From Streptomyces sp. CBMA123 (GTDB lineage: Bacteria > Actinomycetota > Actinomycetes > Streptomycetales > Streptomycetaceae): a DNA stretch of 64,000 bases. The stretch spans positions 26,432 through 90,431 of the forward strand of contig NZ_MECK01000002.1 in assembly GCF_014596465.1 (NCBI RefSeq), written 5' to 3'. Made by a program: the position numbers and the translations under genes. Positions 17,257 to 26,800 of this stretch are shown one piece after another (position 1 is the stretch's first letter; every line of letters starts with the position of its first letter). The notes below the pieces were generated by a model. The model saw only the letters and a program-made list of their open reading frames with translations, was not told the origin of the DNA and did not search any database.

Positions 17257-18558
17257 GTGAATCGGCACTTACCCCGTCGCGAGCGTCTGCTCACGTCAAC
17301 TCGGCCCTTGCCTGACCTCGATGTCGTGGCGGCGCGCGGGCCCTGGCTCCACCTCGCGGACGGCCGCCGGATCTTCGACGGATCGAGCGGACTCCTCTGC
17401 GTGAACGTCGGCCAGGGCAGCGCCCGGGTCTTCTCCCGTATCAAGAAGCAGTTCTCCCTCGCCACGTTCGCCGGTGCCGCCGTCGTACGGCCCCACATTC
17501 AGCTGGAGCTGATGGAGCGCCTGTGCCACGCCGTGGGGCGTCCGGAAGACTCCGTCGCGCTGGTCACCTGCGGCACGCTTGGCGTGGAGATCGCCATCGG
17601 CCTGGCACGCAACATCGCCAGGGTGCGCGGCGGGAAGCGGCGCGCGGACATCCTGACCAACGACCTCTGTTACCACGGGATGAGCGCGCTCACCCTCGCG
17701 CTCGCCGGCAACCATGCCCGGCGCCCCCGCCCGGAGGACGCACTCGGCCTCGGCCCGGCCTTCGCCGCGCCCTACCCGCCTACTCACCCCCACGACCAGG
17801 CATGGTGCGACGCGTCGTGCGCCGACGCCGTGGCGCGGGCGATCGACGTCCGGGGCGCGGAGAACGTCGCCGCCGTCCTGATCGAGCCCGTCAACGGGAG
17901 CACGGGCGGCGCCTACGTGCCTCCGGACGGATACCTGCGCCGCGTGTCGGAGATCTGCCGGGAGCGGGACGTCCTCGTCATCCACGACGAGGTGCTGACC
18001 GGGCTGTGGCGCACCGGCACGCCCCTGGCCAGCAACCACTGGGCCGGCGCCGAGCCGGACCTTGTCATCCTCTCCAAGGGGCTGGGCGCCGGGTACACCA
18101 GCGTGGCCGCGGTGCTGGTGTCTCCCGAGATCGCACCGCTCATCAGGCACGAGGACGCCGACCCGCTGCCCGCGATGGGCACCATGGCCACCCACCCGCT
18201 CCAGGCGGCGGCGTGCCTCGGTGTCCTGGACGAGCTGGAGTCGATCGACCACACCGCCTTCCGGGCTCGCGGACAGGTGCTCGGCGCGCGCCTGCGGGCC
18301 CTGACCGACCTGCCGGGCGTGCGGGACGTCCGGGGCCTTGGCCACCTGTACAGCGTGGAACTGGCGCCCGGTCTCCTCTGGCCGCTGATGGCGGCGTGCG
18401 AGCAACGCGGCGCGTTCTTCTACCCGTTCACCGGAGCCGGCGACCCGCGCAGCGAGGGCCTGGTCGTCGCCCCCGCGCTGACCTCGACCGACGAGGACCT
18501 CGACTACCTGTCCACAGCGCTCACCGATGCGGTGACCGCCCTGGACCGAAACGGCTAG
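17257..18558 (+). CDS. Class III PLP-dependent aminotransferase
   Basis: A 433-residue enzyme of the ornithine/4-aminobutyrate/glutamate-1-semialdehyde aminotransferase group. The cofactor-binding aspartate is in VIHDEVLTG (Asp244) and the Schiff-base lysine in VILSKGLGAGY (Lys274). The LIEPVNGSTGGAYVPP segment is also typical. Upstream, AAGAAGGG supports the GTG at 17257. Acceptor and donor cannot be read from sequence. The neighbours (SIR2-like, sugar-nucleotide dehydrogenase, Nudix) suggest a nucleotide or amino-sugar pathway. Confidence 0.9.
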   Translation: MNRHLPRRERLLTSTRPLPDLDVVAARGPWLHLADGRRIFDGSSGLLCVNVGQGSARVFSRIKKQFSLATFAGAAVVRPHIQLELMERLCHAVGRPEDSVALVTCGTLGVEIAIGLARNIARVRGGKRRADILTNDLCYHGMSALTLALAGNHARRPRPEDALGLGPAFAAPYPPTHPHDQAWCDASCADAVARAIDVRGAENVAAVLIEPVNGSTGGAYVPPDGYLRRVSEICRERDVLVIHDEVLTGLWRTGTPLASNHWAGAEPDLVILSKGLGAGYTSVAAVLVSPEIAPLIRHEDADPLPAMGTMATHPLQAAACLGVLDELESIDHTAFRARGQVLGARLRALTDLPGVRDVRGLGHLYSVELAPGLLWPLMAACEQRGAFFYPFTGAGDPRSEGLVVAPALTSTDEDLDYLSTALTDAVTALDRNG

Positions 18559-18605
18559 GCCGTACCACGCACCGGCCGACACCCGATCATTCAAGGAGGA
18601 CCACC

Positions 18606-19850
18606 ATGTTCTTGCCCCACCCCGTGCTCGACTCCATGACGTCCGAGCAGGTCCGCGCGTGGGACGCGCACTTCTCCCCGGAGGCCAGTGGGCAGCGCCG
18701 CCCGGCCGTCGAGGAGGGCATCTGGCGGCGGACCCAGGACCCGGCCAACGCGGAGCAGTCCGGCTGGACGCAGGACGAGGACGGCCGCCGCCGCGTCGTG
18801 CACTACCAGCTTCACTACGGAGTCGACCGGACCCAGCCGATGGACCGCCTGGTGCTGGAGGAGCTGTACCTGCACGTGTCGTGGCTCGCCCCGGCCGGCG
18901 AGATCGCCGAACACCAGAGCGACCTGGAGCGATGGCTTGCCGAGGGCCAGTGGAAGCCGACCGGCGACGAGGCCGGGTCCTGGCGCCACGGCGACCTGTA
19001 CGCCACGATCACTGAGCACACCCACCACCCGCAGGACGAGCGGGCCGGACGGGACACCCCCGATGGGTTCGCCTCGCTCGACGTCACGATCAACTCCGTG
19101 GACTTCGCCCTCACCCGGGCCGCGCGCAACCTGCCCTGGGACGTGCTGGCCGGGGGGATGCGCGTCAAGGAGGAGCGCGGCAAGCCGGCCTACGCCGCCG
19201 ACCTGTCCGGCCTGCTGGAGTACCTGCCGTTCGTCGTGGAGGCCGGATGCGGGACCAGCATCGAGGCGGGCGTCCCGCCGCTGCACTGGCTGCACGAGGT
19301 CTATCGGGTCACCGCCCGAACGGGCAACGACCTCACCCAGGGCTTCAAGTTCACGCTCTCCCCGGTCTCCGACCTCCTGGTCAAGGAGATGCTGACGGAC
19401 CCGGTCAGCAAGGTGGACGACATGGTGTTCATGTTCCGCCGCCTGCTCCTGGCAGAGCCGACCAGCGCGCACCGCGCGTTGAAGGCCCTTCACGACGCCG
19501 GGCACATGACCGGCCCGGTGGCGACCCACAACTTCGACAGGTTGTTCGCGCGGGCCGGGCTGCCGGAGGCGTACATGCGCCGCTACGACCAGAAGACGCC
19601 CCACATGCCGTTCCCCGAGGACGCCAAGGCGGTGCTCGTGATCGGTCTGCACGCCGACCGACGCAAGGTCCAGGCCCGTGCCCGCGAACTCGGCCTGAAG
19701 ATCTTCTACCTCGACACCGAAGGCGTCGAGGAGAACGGGGTCCACAAGCCCTACCTCATCGAGGGCGCCCGCGAGGGCGACGTCATCGTGCGGTCCGAGG
19801 CCACCCCCGCCCTGCTCCACCTGGCTGAACTCCTCAACGTGAACATCTGA
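18606..19850 (+). CDS. SIR2-like protein with unknown N-terminal domain
   Basis: A 414-residue protein; the ATG follows AAGGAGG at ideal spacing. Residues 1-190 match nothing I recognise. From about 195 a Rossmann, sirtuin-like pattern appears: VVEAGCGTSIEAGVPP (equivalent to GAGxSxxSGIP), VATHNFDRLF (equivalent to TQNxD), then KAVLVIGLHADRRKVQARAR and KIFYLDTEGVEENG, ending GDVIVRSEATPALLHL. The zinc module and the usual catalytic HG motif of protein deacetylases are not visible. NAD or ADP-ribose binding or NAD hydrolysis is more likely than deacetylation. It sits in a run with the aminotransferase and dehydrogenase genes. Confidence 0.68.
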   Translation: MFLPHPVLDSMTSEQVRAWDAHFSPEASGQRRPAVEEGIWRRTQDPANAEQSGWTQDEDGRRRVVHYQLHYGVDRTQPMDRLVLEELYLHVSWLAPAGEIAEHQSDLERWLAEGQWKPTGDEAGSWRHGDLYATITEHTHHPQDERAGRDTPDGFASLDVTINSVDFALTRAARNLPWDVLAGGMRVKEERGKPAYAADLSGLLEYLPFVVEAGCGTSIEAGVPPLHWLHEVYRVTARTGNDLTQGFKFTLSPVSDLLVKEMLTDPVSKVDDMVFMFRRLLLAEPTSAHRALKALHDAGHMTGPVATHNFDRLFARAGLPEAYMRRYDQKTPHMPFPEDAKAVLVIGLHADRRKVQARARELGLKIFYLDTEGVEENGVHKPYLIEGAREGDVIVRSEATPALLHLAELLNVNI

Positions 19851-19944
19851 GCGAACTCGGGCCCACCACAAGCCCGTTCCCACAGCGATAGCGTCAGGGG
19901 GCGCGCCGAGAACGGTGTGCCCCCGACCAGACAAGGACCCTGCA

Positions 19945-21267
19945 ATGCGCGTTTCCGTGATCGGCTGCGGTCACCTCGGTATCCCGCACGCGGCGGCGAT
20001 GGCCGAACTCGGCCACGAGGTCATCGGCGTGGACGTCGATCAGGCCAAGGTCAACCAGCTCAACGGCGGCCAATGCCCCATCTACGAGACCGGCCTGCCC
20101 GAGCTGCTCGCCCGTCACACCGCGAGCGGACGACTGCGGTTCACCACCGACATCGGCGAGGCCGCCGCCTTCGCCGAGCTGCACTTCGTCGGCGTCGGAA
20201 CCCCCATCGACGCCGACGGCCGCTCCTACGACACCGCACAGGTCTACGGAGCAATCCGCCAACTCGCCCCCCACCTCGACCGAGCCTGCACGATCGTCGG
20301 GAAGAGCACCGTCACCGTCGGCACCACCGCCAAGGTCACCGCCCTCGCGCAGCGACTGGCCCCGGCGGGTACGGCCGTCGAGGTCGTGTGGAACCCGGAA
20401 TTCCTGCGCGAGGGACACGCGGTGGAGGACACCCTGCGGCCGGACCGCATCATCGCCGGGGTCACCACCACGGAGGGAGAGAAGGCCATCCGCGCCGTCT
20501 ACGCCCCCATCCTGGACGCCGGTGTCCCCATCTTCATCTGCGACCCGCAGACCGCCGAGCTTGCCAAGGGGGCAGCGAACAGCTTCCTCGGCCTGAAGAT
20601 CAGTTACATCAACGCGGTCGCGGACATGTGCGAGGCGGCCGGAGGCGACATCTCCCAGATCGTGCAGATCCTGGGCATCGACCCCCGGATCGGCAGCGGC
20701 GGCATGCGACCCGGCATCGGCTACGGCGGCGGCTGCCTCCCCAAGGACGTCCGCGCCTTCACCGCCTCAGCCCGGCAGCTCGGCGCCGGACAGGCCGCAA
20801 CCCTCCTGCTAGCCGCCGAACAGGTCAACGAGTCCCGCACCGGCGTGGCCATGGGCCTCATCACCCGCGCCCTGGGCGACCACCCCGTCAAGGGAGCCCG
20901 GATCACCGTGTGGGGCGCCGCATTCAAGCCCGGTACCAACGACGTCCGCGAGAGTCCGGCGCTCGCCCTCGCGCAGGCCCTCCAGCAGGCCGGCGGCACC
21001 GTCACCGTCCACGACCCGCAGGCCGTGGCCACGGCCACGATCCGTAACCCCGAGTTCGACTACACCTCCGACCTGCCCGCCTCTCTCGACGGCGCAGACC
21101 TCGTCGTTCTGGCCACAGAGTGGCCCGAGTACCAGCAGGCCAACCCTCAGACGCTTGTTGGCCGTCCCGCAACCCCGCTGCTCGTGGATTGCCGGACCGT
21201 ACTCGACCCCGAGCCCTGGCGGGCGACGGGCTGGACGGTCCACCAGCTCGGACGGCCCGGGAAATAG
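19945..21267 (+). CDS. UDP-glucose/GDP-mannose-type sugar-nucleotide 6-dehydrogenase
   Basis: A 440-residue enzyme. An N-terminal NAD-binding Rossmann motif VIGCGHLGIPHAAAMAELGH is followed by GVGTPIDADGRSYD, WNPEFLREG, the central Lys/Asn region ELAKGAANSFLGLKISYINA, and the active-site cysteine in YGGGCLPKD (Cys264). The C-terminal domain starts with GAAFKPGTNDVRESPA. It oxidises a nucleotide sugar to the uronate with 2 NAD+. The exact sugar is not certain. It lies downstream of the SIR2-like gene. Confidence 0.88.
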   Translation: MRVSVIGCGHLGIPHAAAMAELGHEVIGVDVDQAKVNQLNGGQCPIYETGLPELLARHTASGRLRFTTDIGEAAAFAELHFVGVGTPIDADGRSYDTAQVYGAIRQLAPHLDRACTIVGKSTVTVGTTAKVTALAQRLAPAGTAVEVVWNPEFLREGHAVEDTLRPDRIIAGVTTTEGEKAIRAVYAPILDAGVPIFICDPQTAELAKGAANSFLGLKISYINAVADMCEAAGGDISQIVQILGIDPRIGSGGMRPGIGYGGGCLPKDVRAFTASARQLGAGQAATLLLAAEQVNESRTGVAMGLITRALGDHPVKGARITVWGAAFKPGTNDVRESPALALAQALQQAGGTVTVHDPQAVATATIRNPEFDYTSDLPASLDGADLVVLATEWPEYQQANPQTLVGRPATPLLVDCRTVLDPEPWRATGWTVHQLGRPGK

Positions 21268-21426
21268 GTCACCGCCCCCATACCGCCTCCGGCTCATGTA
21301 CGAGCTGAGCCGGAGGCAGGCACGGGGGCGGCCCGGCCACGTTGTTGCCCAGCTCTCCGGCTCGTTCAGCGGGCCGAAGAGCGCGGCGTCCACCTGTGCC
21401 GTTCGATCGCGGAAGAAGACCTGCCC

Positions 21427-21607
21427 GTGAAGAGTCAGCAATCCCCCTGTCGTGCCCGCATACCCGGCGACCGGAACACCCGCATCGTCGTCCTCGACCA
21501 TGGGCGCGTCCTGCAAGAAGGCACTTTCGACCAGCTCGCCAACACCCCGGGGCGTGTTCGCCGACCTGCGCGCCCTCCAGGCGGATCGTGGCAGCGACGT
21601 TCCCTAC
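21427..21607 (+). pseudogene. ABC transporter ATPase, C-terminal remnant with frameshift
   Basis: Codons from about 21478 read RIVVLDHGRVLQEGTFDQLA, the D-loop/H-loop end of an ABC exporter nucleotide-binding domain. The expected continuation VFADLRALQADR then appears in a different frame from about 21555. No Walker A or B motif precedes it. The piece is both truncated and frameshifted, evidence of a lost exporter gene beside the sugar-nucleotide cluster. Confidence 0.7.
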
Positions 21608-21669
21608 CAGCGCCAGGACACCACCACGCGGTGGGTGCCGCACCGCCAACTCGCACGAGGAGCAACAGT

Positions 21670-22608
21670 ATGACGATCGACACCGACGCCGCGAGCGCCC
21701 AGGCCCGCGCGGACGGCATCGAGAAGCTGGCCGCCGCCGTCTTGGTGTCCGACACAGACGGCAGGGTGCTGTTGCTCCGCCGGGCCAAGGAAGAAGCCTT
21801 CTCTGGCTGGTGGGAGTATCCCAGCGGCGGCCTAGAGCCCGGCGAGGACATCCGCGACGGCGCCGCCCGGGAACTCCGTGAGGAGGCCGGACTGACCGGC
21901 CTGGACCTCGCCTATGCAATGCACATCGACTACACCAACCAACCGGGACGCACGAGTCGTCAGTTCGTGTTCACCGCCACAGTGCCGGCCGGGACCGCAG
22001 TGGTCCTGTCCGCCGAGCACGACGAGCAGATCTGGACCTACGCCGACCAGCTGCCGCCGCAAGTCAGCGACGGCGGGCGGTCCGTGGTGCGCCAGATCGC
22101 CCCGCCCAACCCGATCACCGGGTGGGTGCCGCTCCCCCAGTACCTGACGAGGATTCCCCATGGCCCGGCCTACGGGGCGCTGTTCTGCACCACCACCGAG
22201 GGTGCCCCGGTGCTGCTACGCGCCGCCGACCCAGCTCTCGGACTCCAATTTCCTGGCGGGGACATGGAGTTTCACGACGCGACTCCGCTGCACACTGCCG
22301 TACGGGAGTGCTTCGAAGAAACCGGTATCCGGCTCGCCCCAGACCCCAAGCTGCACCCGCTCCTCACCTCGATCTTCCGGAGCCCGGCCGACGGCTGGCC
22401 GATGAAGTTCGGATTCGTCCACAAGGGCCCCCAGCTGTCCCCGGCGCAGATCGACGCGATCAAGCTCGACCCGCGGGAGCACAGCGAAGTCGTCATCGGC
22501 ACAGCCGCCGAGTACAGCAGTGACTGCGACCGGGACAAGCTGATCCGGTCGGCCCTGCGAGCGCTGCGCACCGGTATGCAGGAGTACATCGTCCTGGGTT
22601 CGGCATGA
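21670..22608 (+). CDS. Protein with two Nudix hydrolase domains
   Basis: A 312-residue protein with two consecutive Nudix domains. The first (about residues 15-140) has an intact box, GGLEPGEDIRDGAARELREE then AGL. The second (about 155-290) has GGDMEFHDATPLHTAVRECF then EETGI, with the REUXEEXGU core intact but the GX5E Glu replaced by Asp or shifted. Nudix enzymes hydrolyse nucleoside diphosphates linked to another moiety, such as nucleotide sugars, ADP-ribose or NADH. The ATG at 21670 lies inside a longer frame that begins in the ABC remnant. Confidence 0.82.
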   Translation: MTIDTDAASAQARADGIEKLAAAVLVSDTDGRVLLLRRAKEEAFSGWWEYPSGGLEPGEDIRDGAARELREEAGLTGLDLAYAMHIDYTNQPGRTSRQFVFTATVPAGTAVVLSAEHDEQIWTYADQLPPQVSDGGRSVVRQIAPPNPITGWVPLPQYLTRIPHGPAYGALFCTTTEGAPVLLRAADPALGLQFPGGDMEFHDATPLHTAVRECFEETGIRLAPDPKLHPLLTSIFRSPADGWPMKFGFVHKGPQLSPAQIDAIKLDPREHSEVVIGTAAEYSSDCDRDKLIRSALRALRTGMQEYIVLGSA

Positions 22609-22657
22609 CCTAGCCCCGCGCCTTCGGCTGCTGGCGGCCTCTCGCCTGCCTGCGCCG

Positions 22658-23683
22658 TCAGCGCCGCAACCGGACTGCCCCTGTGCTGAACATCGTCACC
22701 AGGGCCGTCGCCACGGTCAGCGCTGCCTCGGCGGCTTCCTGGAGTACGGGGACCTCGCGCGGACCGCCGGCGTGCCGGTCGCTGTGCCCCTCCCACAGTG
22801 CGGTGAGCATCGCGACCACCGCATCGGTGGTGCCCGCTGTCCCGGACTTGTCCGTCAGCACGTACTCGTACTTCGTCTTTGCGTCCTTGATGTGGGCTCG
22901 GACCATGCCGAGTGTGGGCACCTGGTTGAGCGGCAGGAACATCGGGCACGCCACGGCCTCTACCGCGCGGATCAGGTCCACATAGGCGCCGCTCGGGTCG
23001 GGGCGCACTGCGAACAGCTTGTCGCGTGCCCGCTCCAGGTGCCGCCGAGCCTTCGGGTAGCCGCCGTCTTGGGCCGCATCCGATGCCAGAGCGAGTGCCT
23101 CGCCGAGACCAGCCTCCATCCTCCGTGTGAGGCCGCGCTGGTTCGGGGCGACCTCGTATACCGACCGTGATTCGGCGAGCAGTCGGTTTAGTGGCTCGAT
23201 GATCCGCCTCGTTCGCCGCGCATCGGGGTTGAGGAAGGCTGTCACCGGCCACGTCTCGGGTGACAACGGCTCCCGACACAGCGCGAACAGCAGGTCGTCT
23301 ACGACATCCCAGAGGAGCTCATGGTCCGTTCCGTATGCCAAGAAGCGCGCGAACGGGTTCGGTGGCATGGGCACGGGCAGTCGGGGGGCGACGTATGTGT
23401 TGTCTCCCCGCGCCGCTTTGCCTGCCTCCCACTGGGCGCTGAGCTCTGCCTGCTTCGACTGCCGCTCCTGTAGCTGCTGCTGGTACGTGTCGGCGTACTT
23501 CTTGGGCAGTGTGAGGTCCAGCCGGATCAGCAAATGCTGTGCTTCTTCCGGGTCCTGAGCCGCTGTCTCGTAGATCCAGGCGCGGAGCGCAGGGTCAAGG
23601 GACGCGGGCACTCCCTCCACCAGCGCAGGCACTGGGGCCGCGCCCATGCGAACCGACAGTCGCTGCCGGGTAGGTGAACTCAT
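22658..23683 (-). CDS. Hypothetical protein with possible HEPN-like C-terminus
   Basis: A 341-residue helical protein, started at the ATG at 23683 (MSSPTRQ); the in-frame upstream extension looks non-coding. Residues about 235-335 show an all-helical pattern. AYVDLIRAVEAVACPM is followed by TLGMVRAHI and finally LWEGHSDRHAGGPREVPVLQ and a long hydrophobic helix. The SDRHAG motif followed by an EA-rich helix resembles the R-x(n)-H catalytic region of HEPN RNases in abortive-infection proteins. The match is suggestive only. It lies between the Nudix cargo and the relaxase gene. Confidence 0.55.
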   Translation of the reverse strand: MSSPTRQRLSVRMGAAPVPALVEGVPASLDPALRAWIYETAAQDPEEAQHLLIRLDLTLPKKYADTYQQQLQERQSKQAELSAQWEAGKAARGDNTYVAPRLPVPMPPNPFARFLAYGTDHELLWDVVDDLLFALCREPLSPETWPVTAFLNPDARRTRRIIEPLNRLLAESRSVYEVAPNQRGLTRRMEAGLGEALALASDAAQDGGYPKARRHLERARDKLFAVRPDPSGAYVDLIRAVEAVACPMFLPLNQVPTLGMVRAHIKDAKTKYEYVLTDKSGTAGTTDAVVAMLTALWEGHSDRHAGGPREVPVLQEAAEAALTVATALVTMFSTGAVRLRR

Positions 23684-23820
23684 GGCGTGACGATAGCCCC
23701 AGAACCGACATGTCACCCCTGATTTCCCCTTGCTGCCGACGCTGCCCTGCGCAGGGCGTTAAGGCACAGTCACCGGAGGGAGCATTGCTCAGGCTGCTGA
23801 GCGGCCTGCTGCCGGCATCC

Positions 23821-26800
23821 CTACGACAGCGGTTCGGCCAGAGGAGGTTCAGGTACATCGTGTAGGTGCGGAGCTTCCGCCCCCGCGTGGTTGGTGTAAG
23901 AGGACACGGGCTGTCGCCCCCGGGCCGGTCCCGGTAGCTCGTCAGCGTGGGACCGATGGGCGTTCGGCCGGCTTCGCCCCGCAATCTCGCCTCGAAGGCC
24001 AGCTTCGCGGTGAGCTGCGCCGTTGGCGGTCGTGCGTGCAATGACAGCCTCTGCGCGGAGACCCTTGGCGCCTCGGTTGTCCTTCTCCTGAGCGCGTCGC
24101 AGGAGAGCAGTCATCTCTTGCTCGGGCATGTTCGCTTCGGTCATCACGGCCTCGAATTCATCGGCGGGGCCTGCGGTCTCGGCCAGTTCGCGGAGTTGGT
24201 TGTTCAACTGCTCCAGTTCACGTCCGGCCCCTTCCTGCCCGCCAAGCAGTGCGTCACGGTCGGCTTCGACTGCCCGCCGGGCGTCCCCGCGCAGCACCGG
24301 CCGACCGAATCGACCAGTGGCGGTCAGCTGCCGCTGGAGCCCTTCAAGGCGTTCCTCGAAGCCGCACAGATCAGCGGTCCGTTCCGCGACAACACCGCTC
24401 AGCGCTCGAACTTCACGGATCGTCGTAGCCCGGTGGTCGACGTCCTGGAGTCGACGGCTGAGGGCGAGCGTATTCGGGCCGACTCCTGCGGCGGCTTGCT
24501 GTTCGGCATGGTCGGCTGCGACCTCTGCCTTCTCGGCCGCCGTCTTTGTGGCGCGCGCGGCTGTGGCAGCCTTGCGCGCGGCGTCGCGTAGGGCCTGGGT
24601 GCTGAGGTGGGCGTACGGACGGGCGGCCGTCTGCCCGTTGTCCGGAGCGGTGAACGGCGCCGCCGACCGCTTGGTGGAACCCGAAGCGCGTCGTTGCTCG
24701 ACCTTGGGCGTGTCCTCGATGTCTTCCGCCTCGTGGGCGTTGCCCGTGCCGGGAGCGCGCGGGGTCGGCAGGTCGGCGACCACGTCCCGGACGTGGGCGG
24801 GGATGGCGGACTGCGGGAGTTCGGTGAGGATCATGCGTTCCTCGGTGCCGCTCTCGACCTCGCGGATCAGGCCCGCGACGGCGCGGTCAAGCTGCTCCTG
24901 GTCGGTGAGCGCTTCGCCTGCGCGAGCACGGTCCGCGTCGGTCTCGTAGACGGACAGCGGGAGGAAGAGGTGAGTCTCCTTCTTGTCGCGGCTCATCATC
25001 GTGTAGAGGGCGTTGGCTTGCGCGCCGGGGCCGTAGACCAGGGCTTCCTGGACGCTCAGGCCCTGGGACTTGTGGCCGGTGATGGCGTAACCGAGGCCGA
25101 GTCCGCCCTGTGCGATGTAATCGGTATCGACCCACTCGGCGACGTCGCGGTGGCCCTCGGCGGTCTTCTCGCGCCACTCGACCAGGACCCGGCGTGCCTC
25201 GTCCACGGCCCGCACGATTCCGCGGTAGCCGTTCAGGACGTCTTCGTTCTCGCCCCGGCTGCGCTTGCTCCGGTAGTCGTTGGCTCGCAGGAGTACCTGG
25301 TCGCCGATGGACAGCGCGAGTTCGCCGCCGCCGGGCAGGGCGAAGAGATGTTCCGGGCCGGTGAGGGCACCGGCGGCCTTCCGCAGGGCGCGGGCGCCGA
25401 GATTCAGCTCTTCCACGATCTCGTTGGTGGAGGCGAGCATGAGGAGCTGCTGCACGGCGGTGTGGTCGTCGGTGTGCGCGGCGCGCTTGTCGGCCCAGAT
25501 GGTGAGCATCGCGGCGAGGGTCGCGTCCTTGTCGGCGAGAGCGTGCACGCGGCCGGTCCCGGCGAAGGCGCGGAGTGCTTCCATGCGGTTGTCGTCGCGC
25601 CACAGTGCCAGTGCCCGACGCTCGATCGCGTCCTTCTGCCGGAAGTTCTCGGTGAGTTCGAGTCCACCCACGATGTGGTGGACGGCGGCGAAGGAGCCGC
25701 CGATGCCGGGCGAGTGCAGTTGCTTGGGGTCGCCGATGCCGATGACCTTCGTGCGGGTCGTCGCGGCGTGGGCGAGGAGTTCGGCGATGTCGCGGTCGTC
25801 GCACATCGCCGCCTCGTCCACGACTAGCACGTCAACGCCTGTGAGACCGGGGCCGCCGTTGCGGATGCCGGTGAGCCAGGAGGCGAGGGTGCGGGAGCCG
25901 ATGCCCGCCTCTGCTTTGAGGTTGGCGGCGGCGACGGCGGCGGTGCTCGCCCCGGCGATGATGAGCCCGTTGGCCTCCCACGCCTGCCGGGCGCTGTCCA
26001 TGATCGTGGTCTTACCCGATCCGGCGATGCCCACGACTGCGTCGATTCCGTGGCCTGCGGTCAGCAGCCGTTCGAGGACCGCGCGCTGCTCGCCCGAGAA
26101 CGCGAAGGTGCCGCCGTGCTGGGCTTCGACGGCGGACAGGGTCATGGCGACGGTGTCGTGGCTGACTACGGCCGCGTGCTCGTTGAGGCGGTTCGTGGCC
26201 TCGGAGATGATGAGCGTTTCGGCGGCGACCACGTCGGCCGTGGTGTAGCGGTCGGCGTGGGTGAAGTGCTGGGCGCCCTTCGGGTTCAGCTTGACCGCGT
26301 ACCCGGCGTGCCGCAGGACGGAGTTGGTGAGCTGTTCGGCTTCGTCGGCGTCCGCGACTCCGTACGGGAGGGCGTCCAGGACGGCGGCGATGGCGGCGGC
26401 GTGGGTGAACTCCTTGGCGTGGCTGGTCAAGCCGGTCTTCGGATCGAAGACCTGGGCGCACAGCTTGTCCAGGCTGGGGTTCTGGTCTGCCCGGTCCTGC
26501 TCCATGGCGCTGGCCGCGATGGCGTCGGGGTCATCACCGGCGGCCTGGCCTTCGGCCTGCCAGTAGGCGCGCAGGACGTCGTCCTCGACGCCGGCGGCTT
26601 CGCCGTTCTTCGCGGCCTTGGACACGGCGGAGGCTGCGGTGCGTTCGCGGGTGGTGGCGCTGTCGTAGTCGATGCCGAGCTTGGTCAGCAGGTCGCGCAC
26701 CTGGTTGTCGCGCTTGCTGAACAGGCGGATCGTGGCTTCGGGGATCGCGGCGATCTCCCACGCGCCGGTGCGCTCCTCGCGGCGGAAGGTGATGCCGAAA

